DNA of 64,000 nt from an uncultured Paludibacter sp. (GTDB lineage: Bacteria > Bacteroidota > Bacteroidia > Bacteroidales > Paludibacteraceae), in contig CALFXE010000089.1 of the NCBI GenBank assembly GCA_937927845.1, forward strand, positions 33,736 through 97,735, given 5' to 3'. This document shows, one piece after another, positions 7,916 through 16,567 of this stretch. Position numbers and translations under genes: made by a program. The notes beneath the pieces were generated by a model. That model was not told where the DNA came from. It ran no database searches and worked only from the letters and a program-made list of their open reading frames with translations. Numbering within the stretch: position 1 is the stretch's first letter; each line of letters starts with the position of its first letter.

Positions 7916-9715
7916 ATGAAGTTTTTTAGATTTATTATAGTAATTATTGTAGCTTTCACTGCTGCTTCTTGTGCTAATCGTGCTGCCGGTCCTACCGGCG
8001 GACCGAAGGATTCTATTCCTCCGGTTGTAGTACGTTCTTCACCACTTAACGGTGCGCTTAATTACAAGAAGAAAGAAATCCAAGTGTTTTTTAATGAGAA
8101 TGTCACTCTCGATAAGGTAACTGAAAATGTGGTGGTATCGCCTCCGCAAAAGGTACAGCCTGTTGTTAAAGCTAATGCTAAAGTGCTTACCGTCAGCTTT
8201 CAAGAGGATCTTCAGGATAGCACTACTTATAGTATCCTTTTTGGCAATGCAATAGTCGATTTGAATGAAAAAAATCCTCTTAAAAACTATGTTTTCTCTT
8301 TTGCTACCGGCAATGAAATTGATTCGTTACAAGTGTCGGGTAAGTTATATGATGCTGAAAATCTTGATCCTGTTCCTAATGTTATAGTAGGACTGCATAC
8401 AAATCTAAATGACACAGCCATTACGACAGAACAATTTGTTCGAATTGCTAAAACTGATGATGATGGAGAGTTTGTGATTGGCAATGTAAAAGAAGGTAGT
8501 TATAAATTATATGCTCTTTCTGATATTAACAGAGATTTTAAATATCAGCCCGGCGAAAAGGTTGCTTTTTATGATTCTATAGTCGTTCCGGAAGTTAATG
8601 TAATTCAACAAGTTGATACTCTTTGGAAAGATTCTGTTACCATAGATACGATTCAATTTAAAACAGTACAGAACTTTTTGCCTGTCGGACTTAAAATGCG
8701 ACTGTTTAAAGAAACAAAAAAGCGTCAGTACTTAGTGAAATCTGAACGTCCTGATGAGAAGTATTTCAATCTTTATTTTAATGATAAACAAGATAGTCTG
8801 CCGGAGATAAATCCTTTAAATTTTGATGTTTCAGCAAGGTTCTTAATACAGAAATCAATCAATCTTGACAGTCTTGTTTATTGGATACCAGACTCTAATC
8901 TATATAAGCAAGACACTTTGATGATGGAGATTAAATATAAAAAATCCGATTCTTTATTTGTCTTAGTGCCTACTATAGATACTCTGAAATTAGCTCTCAG
9001 AAAGCAACCTGTACAAAGTAAAGGTAAATCTAAAGTTGAAGCAAACTTGGTCAAACCGCTCTCTATCAAGTCTAATATAGCAGGTAGTTTTGATGTTTAT
9101 AAATCTGTTTTGCTTGAATTGGATGAACCTTTGGCTTTGGTAGATACTCAGAAAATTCATTTAATGCAAAAGGTAGATACATTATTTAAATCTGTAGAAT
9201 ATTCTTTTGCACCCCATGATTCGATAAATAGATCGTTTGTAATCACACATAAGTGGATTCCTCAACAAAGTTATGAACTTATAATCGATTCGGCTGCTAT
9301 GGTCAGTGTTTTCGACCGAGTATCCAATGCAGAGAAGATACCTTTTAAAGTTAAGTCATTGGACGAATATTCTACGCTTACAATTATACTTGATAGTTAC
9401 GATCCGCTTGCTGTTATTCAGGTAATTGACTCTAAGGAGACTATAATTCAATCGGCTAAAGCAAATCAAAGCGGTACAGTCTTCGAATATATTAAACCCG
9501 GCGACTATTTCGTACGACTATTTATTGATAGTAACGAAAATGGTATTTGGGATACAGGAAATCTTGATACGAGAATTCAACCGGAAGAAGTAATGTATTT
9601 CTCCAAAAAACTTACGCTGAAAGCAAATTGGGAAATGGAAGAGTCATGGAATCATCTTGATCCTGAATGGTTGTTTAGAAAACCGGAAGAGTTAATGAAA
9701 ACCAAGAAAAGATAG
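7916..9715 (+). CDS. Ig-like domain lipoprotein
   Basis: The 599-residue protein begins with a lipoprotein signal peptide, lipobox AASC with C19 as the lipidated residue. A short Gly/Pro linker (GPTGGPKDSIPPVV) and a bacterial Ig-like domain of the SbsA/Big_5 type follow, seen in PLNGALNYKKKEIQVFFNE and LTVSF. A second beta-rich domain resembling prealbumin-like folds comes next (DDDGEFVIGNVKEGSYKLYA). Another such unit is near the C-terminus (GTVFEYIKPGDYFVRLFID). This architecture is common in Bacteroidota cell-envelope lipoproteins. I use the ATG at 7916; a TTG three codons upstream is less likely. The role is unknown, probably at the periplasmic or outer-membrane surface. Confidence 0.8.
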   Translation: MKFFRFIIVIIVAFTAASCANRAAGPTGGPKDSIPPVVVRSSPLNGALNYKKKEIQVFFNENVTLDKVTENVVVSPPQKVQPVVKANAKVLTVSFQEDLQDSTTYSILFGNAIVDLNEKNPLKNYVFSFATGNEIDSLQVSGKLYDAENLDPVPNVIVGLHTNLNDTAITTEQFVRIAKTDDDGEFVIGNVKEGSYKLYALSDINRDFKYQPGEKVAFYDSIVVPEVNVIQQVDTLWKDSVTIDTIQFKTVQNFLPVGLKMRLFKETKKRQYLVKSERPDEKYFNLYFNDKQDSLPEINPLNFDVSARFLIQKSINLDSLVYWIPDSNLYKQDTLMMEIKYKKSDSLFVLVPTIDTLKLALRKQPVQSKGKSKVEANLVKPLSIKSNIAGSFDVYKSVLLELDEPLALVDTQKIHLMQKVDTLFKSVEYSFAPHDSINRSFVITHKWIPQQSYELIIDSAAMVSVFDRVSNAEKIPFKVKSLDEYSTLTIILDSYDPLAVIQVIDSKETIIQSAKANQSGTVFEYIKPGDYFVRLFIDSNENGIWDTGNLDTRIQPEEVMYFSKKLTLKANWEMEESWNHLDPEWLFRKPEELMKTKKR

Positions 9716-9731
9716 ATTTGGAAATAAAATT

Positions 9732-9764
9732 ATCACATTGTCATTATTACCACATTGGCACATT
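9732..9764. repeat. Octanucleotide words of the NNCACATT family
   Basis: ATCACATT, GTCATTATT (nine bases, one slip), ACCACATT and GGCACATT lie between the converging lipoprotein and ruvC genes. Read on the minus strand these are AATGTGNN words, the same family as in the array at 29165-29254. Confidence 0.65.
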
Positions 9765-9768
9765 CTCC

Positions 9769-10332
9769 CTAACACACTTTATCCTGATTTTTATTGATAT
9801 AGTCTTTCCAGTTTTTGTAAGCTTTTTCTGATTGCGGTTTGCCTAATTGTAGATAATGGCAGTAGGCAGCAGCTAATCCATCAGTTGCGTCTAATTGAGG
9901 GAGCATTTGGTCTGCAGGGATATTCAGAAAGCGACGGAGCATATCAGCTACCTGTTCCTTAGATGCACTACCGTTACCTGTAATTGCCATCTTGATTTTT
10001 AATGGCGCATACTCTGTTATTGGTATATTCCGATATAATGCTGCCGACATGGCAACTCCTTGTGCGCGACCTAATTTTAGCATCGATTGAACATTCTTAC
10101 CGAAAAATGGAGCTTCTATTGCTAAGTAATTTGGTTTAAACTCATCAATCAATGATAAAGTACGGTGAAATATACGCTCTAATTTTTCATAATGAGTTTT
10201 GAGCTTCTTTAAGTCAAGCACACCCATTGCGATTAGTGAGGTCTTATTATCTTTTACTTTTAACAAACCGTAACCCATGATAGTGGTACCGGGATCAATG
10301 CCTAATATTATTTGCTCTTGTGAGTTTTTCAT
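9769..10332 (-). CDS. ruvC: Crossover junction endodeoxyribonuclease RuvC
   Basis: The 187-residue protein is the Holliday-junction resolvase that works with the RuvAB branch-migration motor. The four acidic catalytic residues are in place: D13 in GIDPGTT, E73 in AIEAPFF, and D148 and D151 in LDATDGLAAAYCH. Their spacing matches E. coli RuvC. The length is slightly above the usual 160-180 because of a short charged C-terminal tail. Its start overlaps the stop of the DUF4286 gene by 4 nt (ATGA), which supports both the start and translational coupling. Confidence 0.96.
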   Translation of the reverse strand: MKNSQEQIILGIDPGTTIMGYGLLKVKDNKTSLIAMGVLDLKKLKTHYEKLERIFHRTLSLIDEFKPNYLAIEAPFFGKNVQSMLKLGRAQGVAMSAALYRNIPITEYAPLKIKMAITGNGSASKEQVADMLRRFLNIPADQMLPQLDATDGLAAAYCHYLQLGKPQSEKAYKNWKDYINKNQDKVC

Positions 10333-10634
10333 TCAATTACTTCTAAAACGGTAGAGAAAAACAAGACACTCTCCCCGAAAGTTTTCACACAGCTTTCTTC
10401 CATGCCATACCCATATTTTGCATACCATTCGTTTAGATTTGCAATACTCTCTGTTTTATATTGAACCGAATATGACACTCCATCCTGTTCCTCCTGACTT
10501 ATCACCTTAGCAATTTGAGGAGATATTAAAGAATTATCGGACAACATATATGGTATATGCTCTTCTTTTATCCATTTCAACCATTTACTGATTTGTTGCT
10601 CTGACACTAAAAAGGTAATATTTAAAATTATCAT
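10329..10634 (-). CDS. DUF4286 family protein
   Basis: The 101-residue protein begins MIILNITFLVSEQQISKWLKW and ends VLFFSTVLEVIE. It fits the small Bacteroidota family DUF4286, which has a ferredoxin-like alpha/beta fold and no known function. The family is often found next to ruvC, as here, with a 4-nt overlap. No signal peptide or membrane segment is present. I saw no clean -7 box upstream. Confidence 0.8.
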   Translation of the reverse strand: MIILNITFLVSEQQISKWLKWIKEEHIPYMLSDNSLISPQIAKVISQEEQDGVSYSVQYKTESIANLNEWYAKYGYGMEESCVKTFGESVLFFSTVLEVIE

Positions 10635-10702
10635 GAATAATAATTTTGTAAATATGCGAAGAATTATTTTCTGTTACTTATGTAAAATTGGTAAAACTTA
10701 AT

Positions 10703-10710
10703 TATCTTTG
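10703..10710 (+). promoter_or_regulatory. -7 box of the tRNA-Ala promoter
   Basis: TATCTTTG fits TAnnTTTG and ends 24 nt before the mature 5' end of the tRNA. No good -33 element at the usual distance was seen. Confidence 0.55.
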
Positions 10711-10734
10711 CAGCGCAATTTCAAAATCAAAAAT

Positions 10735-10808
10735 GGGGGTTTAGCTCATCTGGCTAGAGCGCGACACTGGCAGTGTCGAGGTGACCGGTTCGAGTCCGGT
10801 AATCTCCA
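10735..10808 (+). tRNA. tRNA-Ala (anticodon GGC)
   Basis: The 74-nt cloverleaf folds completely. The acceptor stem is GGGGGTT/AATCTCC with the G3-U70 pair that marks alanine tRNAs and discriminator A73. The D stem is GCTC/GAGC. The anticodon stem CGACA/TGTCG holds the loop CTGGCAG, giving anticodon GGC. The T stem is ACCGG/CCGGT with loop TTCGAGT. CCA is not encoded. It is a single-copy gene here, flanked by the minus-strand DUF4286 and queA genes. Confidence 0.96.
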
Positions 10809-10824
10809 CATCTTATAAATGATG

Positions 10825-11874
10825 TTATTTTATCAACATCGCATCTCCATAAACTCCAAATCTGTACTTTTCCTTAATAGCTACTTCATATGCATTCATA
10901 ATCTCATCATATCCTCCGAATGCTGCTGCTACCATTAATAATGTCGAATAGGGTAAATGGAAATTGGTGATTAAAGAGTTTGCTGTTGTAAATTCATATG
11001 GTGGAAATATAAACTTATTTGTCCATCCATCAAATGACTTTATTTTACCTTCTGTTCCAACTACTGTTTCTAAAGCTCGCATTACAGTAACGCCAACCGC
11101 ACAGATATTCCTTGCTTCATCGTGTGCTTTATTCACTATTTTTGCCGTATCTTCAGAAATGATGATTTGTTCAGAATCCATTTTGTGCTTAGTTAAATCT
11201 TCAACATCAATCTCTCTGAAGTTTCCTAAACTCATATGTGATGTGAGATAAATAGACTCAATACCTTTTATCTCCATACGTTTTAATAACTCGCGACTGA
11301 AATGTATACCTGCTGCCGGAACAGACACGGCTCCTTCGTTCTTTGCAAAGATTGTTTGAAAGCGTTCTGCATCTTCAGGTTCAACAGGACGATTTATGTT
11401 GCGTGGTAGTGGCGTCTCTCCTTGTTTGAATAAAGCTTTCTTAAATTCTTCGTGCGTGCCGTCATATAAAAATCTTAAAGTTCTACCTCTTGATGTTGTA
11501 TTGTCTATAACTTCTGCTACAAGAGATTCATCTTCTCCAAAATATAATTTATTACCTATACGAATTTTTCTTGCAGGCTCTACCAAAACATCCCATAATT
11601 TCATTTCTGTATTCAGTTCCCTCAGCAAAAATACTTCTATCTGTGCACCTGTCTTCTCTTTGTTACCATACATACGTGCAGGAAATACCTTTGTGTCGTT
11701 AAATACAAATAAATCACGCTCATCGAAAAGATTTATTAAATCCTTAAATAAAAGATGTTCAATTTTCCCTGTATTTTTGTCGCATAACATTAAACGCGAT
11801 TCGTCACGATATCTGGAAGGATATTGGGCAATTAATTCTTCCGGCAATTTGAATTTAAATTTTGATAGCTTCAT
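10825..11874 (-). CDS. queA: tRNA preQ1(34) S-adenosylmethionine ribosyltransferase-isomerase QueA
   Basis: The 349-residue protein transfers and isomerises the ribosyl part of SAM onto preQ1 in tRNA to form epoxyqueuosine. Family blocks are present from end to end: the N-terminal LPEELIAQYPSRYRDESRL, the FNDTKVFPARMYG segment, TPLPRNINRP, AAGIHFSRELL, and the C-terminal FIFPPYEF and LITNFHLPYSTLLMVAAAFGG. The gene begins 27 nt after truB and ends the long minus-strand series that starts at ftsX. The next enzyme of the pathway, QueG, is encoded elsewhere in this window (35632-36570). Confidence 0.96.
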   Translation of the reverse strand: MKLSKFKFKLPEELIAQYPSRYRDESRLMLCDKNTGKIEHLLFKDLINLFDERDLFVFNDTKVFPARMYGNKEKTGAQIEVFLLRELNTEMKLWDVLVEPARKIRIGNKLYFGEDESLVAEVIDNTTSRGRTLRFLYDGTHEEFKKALFKQGETPLPRNINRPVEPEDAERFQTIFAKNEGAVSVPAAGIHFSRELLKRMEIKGIESIYLTSHMSLGNFREIDVEDLTKHKMDSEQIIISEDTAKIVNKAHDEARNICAVGVTVMRALETVVGTEGKIKSFDGWTNKFIFPPYEFTTANSLITNFHLPYSTLLMVAAAFGGYDEIMNAYEVAIKEKYRFGVYGDAMLIK

Positions 11875-11901
11875 ATTCTGTCAATTAAGAGGCACTGTTT
11901 C

Positions 11902-12612
11902 TTACTGTGCAATAATGTCTTTTTTTAATATCTCCTTCTCAATATTATTTACGATATCTTCTATATCAACACAATCTGATAGTTTGATATCGCCTATTCG
12001 AGTTCTTTCTAAAGCGGATAAGTGTGCTCCACTATTTAATGCTAAACCTATATCTCTTGCTAAAGCTCTGATATAAGTGCCTTTGCTACACACAACCCTA
12101 ATTTGTAAATACGGCAAAGCAAAACTCAAAACCTCAATCTCGTCAATTACTAACAATTTTGGTTTCAAATCTATCTCCTGACCTTCCCTGGCATAATCAT
12201 ATGCCCTCTTGCCGTCTACCTTTACGGCTGAGTAGATAGGTGGTATTTGCCAAATTTCGCCTACAAAGGTAGGAATAATTTTGTTAATTAAATCAATTGT
12301 GATATGATTAATTGGATATGTGTTGTCAATGGGCAGTTCCTTATCAAAGCAAGGTGTTGTTGCACCCAGTTCAAGAGTGGCTATATATTCTTTAGTTTGG
12401 CTCTGATAGTTTTCTATTTGTTTGGTTGATTTGCCTGTACAGATAATCATAACACCTGTAGCTAATGGGTCTAATGTGCCGGCATGTCCTACTTTTATAT
12501 TCTTAATCTTTAGAGTCTTTTTTAATTTCCACTTTATTCGATTTACTACATTAAATGAAGTCCAATGTAATGGCTTGTTTACATATAATACCTCTCCTTC
12601 AATAAAATCCAT
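11902..12612 (-). CDS. truB: tRNA pseudouridine(55) synthase TruB
   Basis: The 236-residue protein makes pseudouridine 55 in the T loop of tRNAs. It has the family start GEVLYVNKPLHWTSF and the catalytic aspartate D48 in the motif GHAGTLDPLATGVM. The IPPIYSAVKVDGKRAYDYAR segment and the KGTYIRALARDIG block follow. The length is normal for the short Bacteroidota form. I chose the ATG at 12612; the codon before it is TTG, a weaker start. The gap to the upstream adhesin gene is only 18 nt, so truB is probably read through from it or from a promoter inside it. Confidence 0.95.
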   Translation of the reverse strand: MDFIEGEVLYVNKPLHWTSFNVVNRIKWKLKKTLKIKNIKVGHAGTLDPLATGVMIICTGKSTKQIENYQSQTKEYIATLELGATTPCFDKELPIDNTYPINHITIDLINKIIPTFVGEIWQIPPIYSAVKVDGKRAYDYAREGQEIDLKPKLLVIDEIEVLSFALPYLQIRVVCSKGTYIRALARDIGLALNSGAHLSALERTRIGDIKLSDCVDIEDIVNNIEKEILKKDIIAQ

Positions 12613-12630
12613 CAATGATATTTGCTTTTT

Positions 12631-15600
12631 TTATTTTACTATAATTTTTTGATCATCAGTCCAGCTTTCTGCTTCTGCTTTAATGATATATATACCTTCA
12701 CGTAACTGAACAGGGAGGTTTGCTGTATTCGAAGCCTCTAATTTATAACTGTATATCAGTTCGCCCGATAATGTATATAAATGCATGGTAGCATCTTCAT
12801 AACTCAGGTTGTTTACAAATGTCTGATTTGAAACACAATATGCTGATATTCTTGATTTTTTGTAAGTCTTGGAAGTGCTTGTTGTAATTTTAAATCGACT
12901 TGCCAATTCATTGATTGTTGATGAAAAACTATAAGTCGAACCATCAGCAGTTATATCTATTGTCTTGTTTGTTTCAGAATCATACAACGTAATTGTTTTG
13001 TAAATATCTGTAATGTTTGTATGCTTGAAATACAATGTGTAGTTATTTTGTCCTTCTGTTGGCTGAAAATATAAATATGTTTCATTGAAATCATCGGTAA
13101 CAAGTGTCTGTAATGCTTCCCCAGTTTGTGAGGCAAAGAAATTAAGCGTGCTGTCCATTAACATCTTTCTACCATCCCAACCATTGTCAAATTCAGGTGT
13201 GCAATTATCATTAATAAATAGCCATACCTTCTCAAATGTGTTATCATTAGTAAGCGTAACAGTCGTATATCTATATTCTTCCCTACGTTCGGGTGCTCGC
13301 TGTTTTTGTGTATTGCCTTTCAGTTTGCTGTAATCAAAACTCACTGTCTTACCACTTCCGGGTGGAGAAACTCTATTGCTTACACCAACCATAAATCCTT
13401 GCATTGATGGTATTACTGCTGTGCTTTCTGTAAATCCGGATATGTTTTTTGGTATTGCAAGATACTGACCGGGTGCAACAGCATCATCATCATTCCAAAC
13501 TGCAACCGTACCATGATCGCCTGCATTGTTTCGCCAATCATTAAAACTACCTGTCGTATAAAGATATACCGTTGCATCCATAGCATTGCCAAACTCTATA
13601 TCTTTTACAGGAATAGCCGCTTTATATGGATTGGAAAGTAAATGCCAGCCTTTGTAATATGAGCCTGATGTAACAGCTAATTCGCCGGTGCTAAGGTTAT
13701 CGTTGACTAATCGACCTTCAAAAACTATCTTTTTCGGATCAGGCCTGTTTGAAATTTCATATCCTTTAAATTTATCTAAAACCGAACCATGTGCAAGTTG
13801 TGTCCATTGATCTCCTTCTGTCGTTGCGGATTTTGATTCATCAAATCTTCGTATTGATGATTCGTAAAAATAATCATCATAATTACTTAATGTGAAACTA
13901 TGTACAGGTGGTCCGAAAAACTGCCATTTGTATTTGTAGTTAGGGCAATCTTCACAGTCGCCATCGACATATCCCTTCGACCACATTTCTACTGTTCCTA
14001 ATACTGTCTTGGTTTTTGATACATTTGGAAAAATCAGAGAACCGTTGACTTGATCTTCTGCTGCCTGCACTAAAATTCTGTTATTATCATTTGTGTTGAT
14101 ATCATTATTTACAAATAAAATTTTATTTGGTGGTATTATAAGTTTTCTATCTGTTAAATTGATGATACTTCCTATCGTTCTACTAATGTCTAACTGTAAA
14201 TCATTAATGGCTGCACTCCCGTTATTCGTTACGGTGGCAAATTCCACATCTGCTCCCGATGCCGGTATCATACCTGCTGTCCAGTTAGATGCAGTTCCCC
14301 AATCAGTGCTGTTATTTCCTTTCCAATAGTTTGGGAGAACTGCTGCGATAGTAAAATAATTTGTTCCTGATGGGAATGTGACTTGTGTGGTATTTAAACT
14401 GCCTGATGTGTTGTTTAGTACATAATATGTCGATGTTCCGGCAAAGTTTTCGAATCCTGAAATTAAAACAGCATAAAAATATCCCGATGGTGGGGTAGGA
14501 TAGCTGCTTAAATCAATCTGAAAGTTTACTGTGCCTACATTGCCTGTGTTGTGTGATCTCCATATTCTATTAACACGCTTGAAATTTGTTGATGGAACAT
14601 CTACCCATGAACCCGGTGCAACATTATTATGTCCCCAAACAAGATATTGTCCGTTTGTCAATGATGTACGTGAATTATCTAAATTTGATAATGTGAAATT
14701 GTTTGTAGTTGCCATCACTATTCGTGACGAACCTGAGGCAACATTAGAACTTGATGATACTTTCTGGTTTAATTCAAATAAATCATTGCGCCCTAAGCCT
14801 GCAATATCATATCCATAACCTGAAATGGGATAAATTAGAGTGTCATTTCCAAGTCCGACTTTTGTATAATCATGCGATAATGTAACTCCGTATTTAATAG
14901 CCATATATGTTTCGAGTGCATATCGTTCGACTTGTGATGTAAGATAACGCTTACCTCCGACATTTGTTTTCTTTCTGGTAGCTAAAACAACCTTAGGTTT
15001 GCCATCGCTATAGCTTGAACTTGTTTGTGCTCCGAAGTTATCTCCATCAGTTGCTTTAAAGAAAACATTGCCATAGTTGTGTTTTAATCCGAAATCGGCT
15101 GTAGTACCATTTGCTTCATTTCCTATTATTGCAGGAGCATTCCACCAACTTCCATCTCCTGTTGTTTGTAGGGAGTTGTAGACTGTGAAGAGAGTTATGT
15201 CATCCTGCAAACCTCCTCTGTCTAAAACAAAATTACCGCTAACAAAATTAATTCCGGGATTAAAATTCCACAATATACTTGCATATTTAGGATCTGTTCT
15301 TCCTGACTGTGAAGTTGCATTATTGTCTGCTGTAGACTGATCATTCCAGCTTGTAACAGAAGCATTGTCAGTTGTGGTGCTAGTACCCTTGTCAGCTTTA
15401 AGCCAAAATTCAGCATATTCAGGATTAGGAATGATATTAACTGTTATTGTTCTCTCTAAATTATCAGTTGATGTGAATTTTATCTTTACAGAACCAACAC
15501 TCACACCGGTTACTAACCCGGTAGATGAATTTACAGTTGCAATACCGGCATCAGCACTGCTCCATGTACCGCCTGAAACAGGCTTAGCAAGTGTAGTTGT

Positions 15601-15857
15601 ATCATTTACATATATAGTTGTGATACCTGAAATTGCAGGAAGGTAGGTTATTCTTAATGCACCGTTTGCACCTGAACCTCCGTTTTGATTGCTGCTCGTT
15701 CTGTAAGCACTACCACCACCTCCCCAAACTTCTACTTTTATGGTTTTAACACCATCGGGTATAACGAAAGTTCCGGATGAATTGAAGGTTTCAACAGTCT
15801 GACTGCTAACTGAAATAGTTAAAAAAAAAAGGGGAGAAAGAGCGATGATGCTTTCAA
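12631..15857 (-). CDS. T9SS-cargo-like multidomain surface protein, frame break at 5' end
   Basis: The open frame continues upstream to a TAA at 15859-15861 but has no ATG, GTG or TTG before a GTG at 15504, which lies inside a conserved domain. The missing N-terminus is readable. In this frame a hydrophobic segment (SPLFFLTISVSSQ) like a signal peptide follows directly on a run of ten T at 15821-15830. With one more T, or two fewer, it would join the frame of the preceding gene, where a TTG at 15857 would start a good signal peptide (LKASSLFLPFFFLTISVSSQ). Domains in order: Gly-rich N-terminus (VEVWGGGG), a Big_2-like domain, a LamG-like region that looks shortened, a DUF8202-like block (ETYMAIKYGVTLSHDY, GYDIAGLGRNDL), then a roughly 560-residue module shared with the 2014-residue neighbour, ending in a T9SS type A-like sorting domain. 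Length about 1070 residues. Confidence 0.7.
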
Positions 15858-16529
15858 CTTAGAAATTACTGAGATTATTTCTTTTCTTTTGATTTTTATA
15901 AATGTAAATATAGTGTACATCAAAGCTAATGAAATTAAAAACCAAAATCCGTCAGGTACTGGTAAAAATATAACATCATCTATACATTCATCGTCAGGGT
16001 CTCCACCGGGGTCGGGCAAACTGGTTGTTCCTGTATAAGGAGGTGCCGCAAATCTTGTATTGTTTTCACCAAATGGTTTTGATATATTAGAAGTAGGAAT
16101 TGAACCAGACGCAACGGAGCCTGCTGTTGATTGATTACCTGATCTGCTTGATGCGTAAAATCCGCTATTGCCTACACTGTTACTACTCGTATTTGTGTTA
16201 TTTTGCTTGCTACTTGGTTTATACGAAGAGCTTAGCGGACTGTTTCCTAATGCCGGACTGTTATCGCTGACTCCTACAGATGTATTTGTTGAAAAATTGC
16301 TTGATTGAATTGATGGTGAAGATGAACTAAGTAATGAACTTCTACCCCTGTTTGAATGTCTTCCTTTTGACTGATAGGACTTAAATCCATCAAAGTTTTT
16401 CGATGGTGATAGAATAGTTACCCCGTAGCTTCCTTCCTGCGTAGTTTCATAGAAAGTACTTATCGTAAAATACACGATAGCAGCTACTACTAATAAGGCT
16501 AAAAATGATATGAGGTTCCTTTTGTTCAT
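15819..16529 (-). CDS. Ser/Asn-rich membrane protein with C-terminal PVPDG anchor
   Basis: The 236-residue product is not a family I can name. It starts with an N-terminal membrane helix (ISFLALLVVAAIVYFTI). A low-complexity linker rich in Ser, Asn and Gly spans about residues 55-165. An acidic stretch (DPGGDPDDECIDD) leads to the C-terminal unit LPVPDGFWFLISLALMYTIF followed by KIKRKE. That last unit (P-x-x-DG, hydrophobic span, basic tail) resembles the short C-terminal anchors seen on small Bacteroidota proteins and is reminiscent of exosortase-type sorting signals; no sortase is visible here. The final residues after the basic tail look like read-through, because the frame runs into the signal-peptide coding region of the next gene and stops only by chance at the T10 run. 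Confidence 0.6.
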   Translation of the reverse strand: MNKRNLISFLALLVVAAIVYFTISTFYETTQEGSYGVTILSPSKNFDGFKSYQSKGRHSNRGRSSLLSSSSPSIQSSNFSTNTSVGVSDNSPALGNSPLSSSYKPSSKQNNTNTSSNSVGNSGFYASSRSGNQSTAGSVASGSIPTSNISKPFGENNTRFAAPPYTGTTSLPDPGGDPDDECIDDVIFLPVPDGFWFLISLALMYTIFTFIKIKRKEIISVISKLKASSLFLPFFF

Positions 16530-16567
16530 CTATTGTTTGTAAAGTAAAATTATTCAATTAAACAAAT

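Noticed and set aside
10735..10808. tRNA-Gly reading of the anticodon loop
   Set aside because: With a proper 7-nt loop the anticodon is GGC, and the G3-U70 pair marks alanine. GCC would need a shifted loop that breaks the stem.
11396..12076. 226-codon open frame on the plus strand
   Set aside because: It lies antisense to queA and truB, both certain genes, and its translation is low-complexity Ser/Ile/Phe without family similarity. It is a shadow frame.
12631..15504. GTG at 15504 as the start of the second adhesin
   Set aside because: It sits inside a Big_2-like domain and leaves out a readable signal peptide and about 110 residues of open frame.
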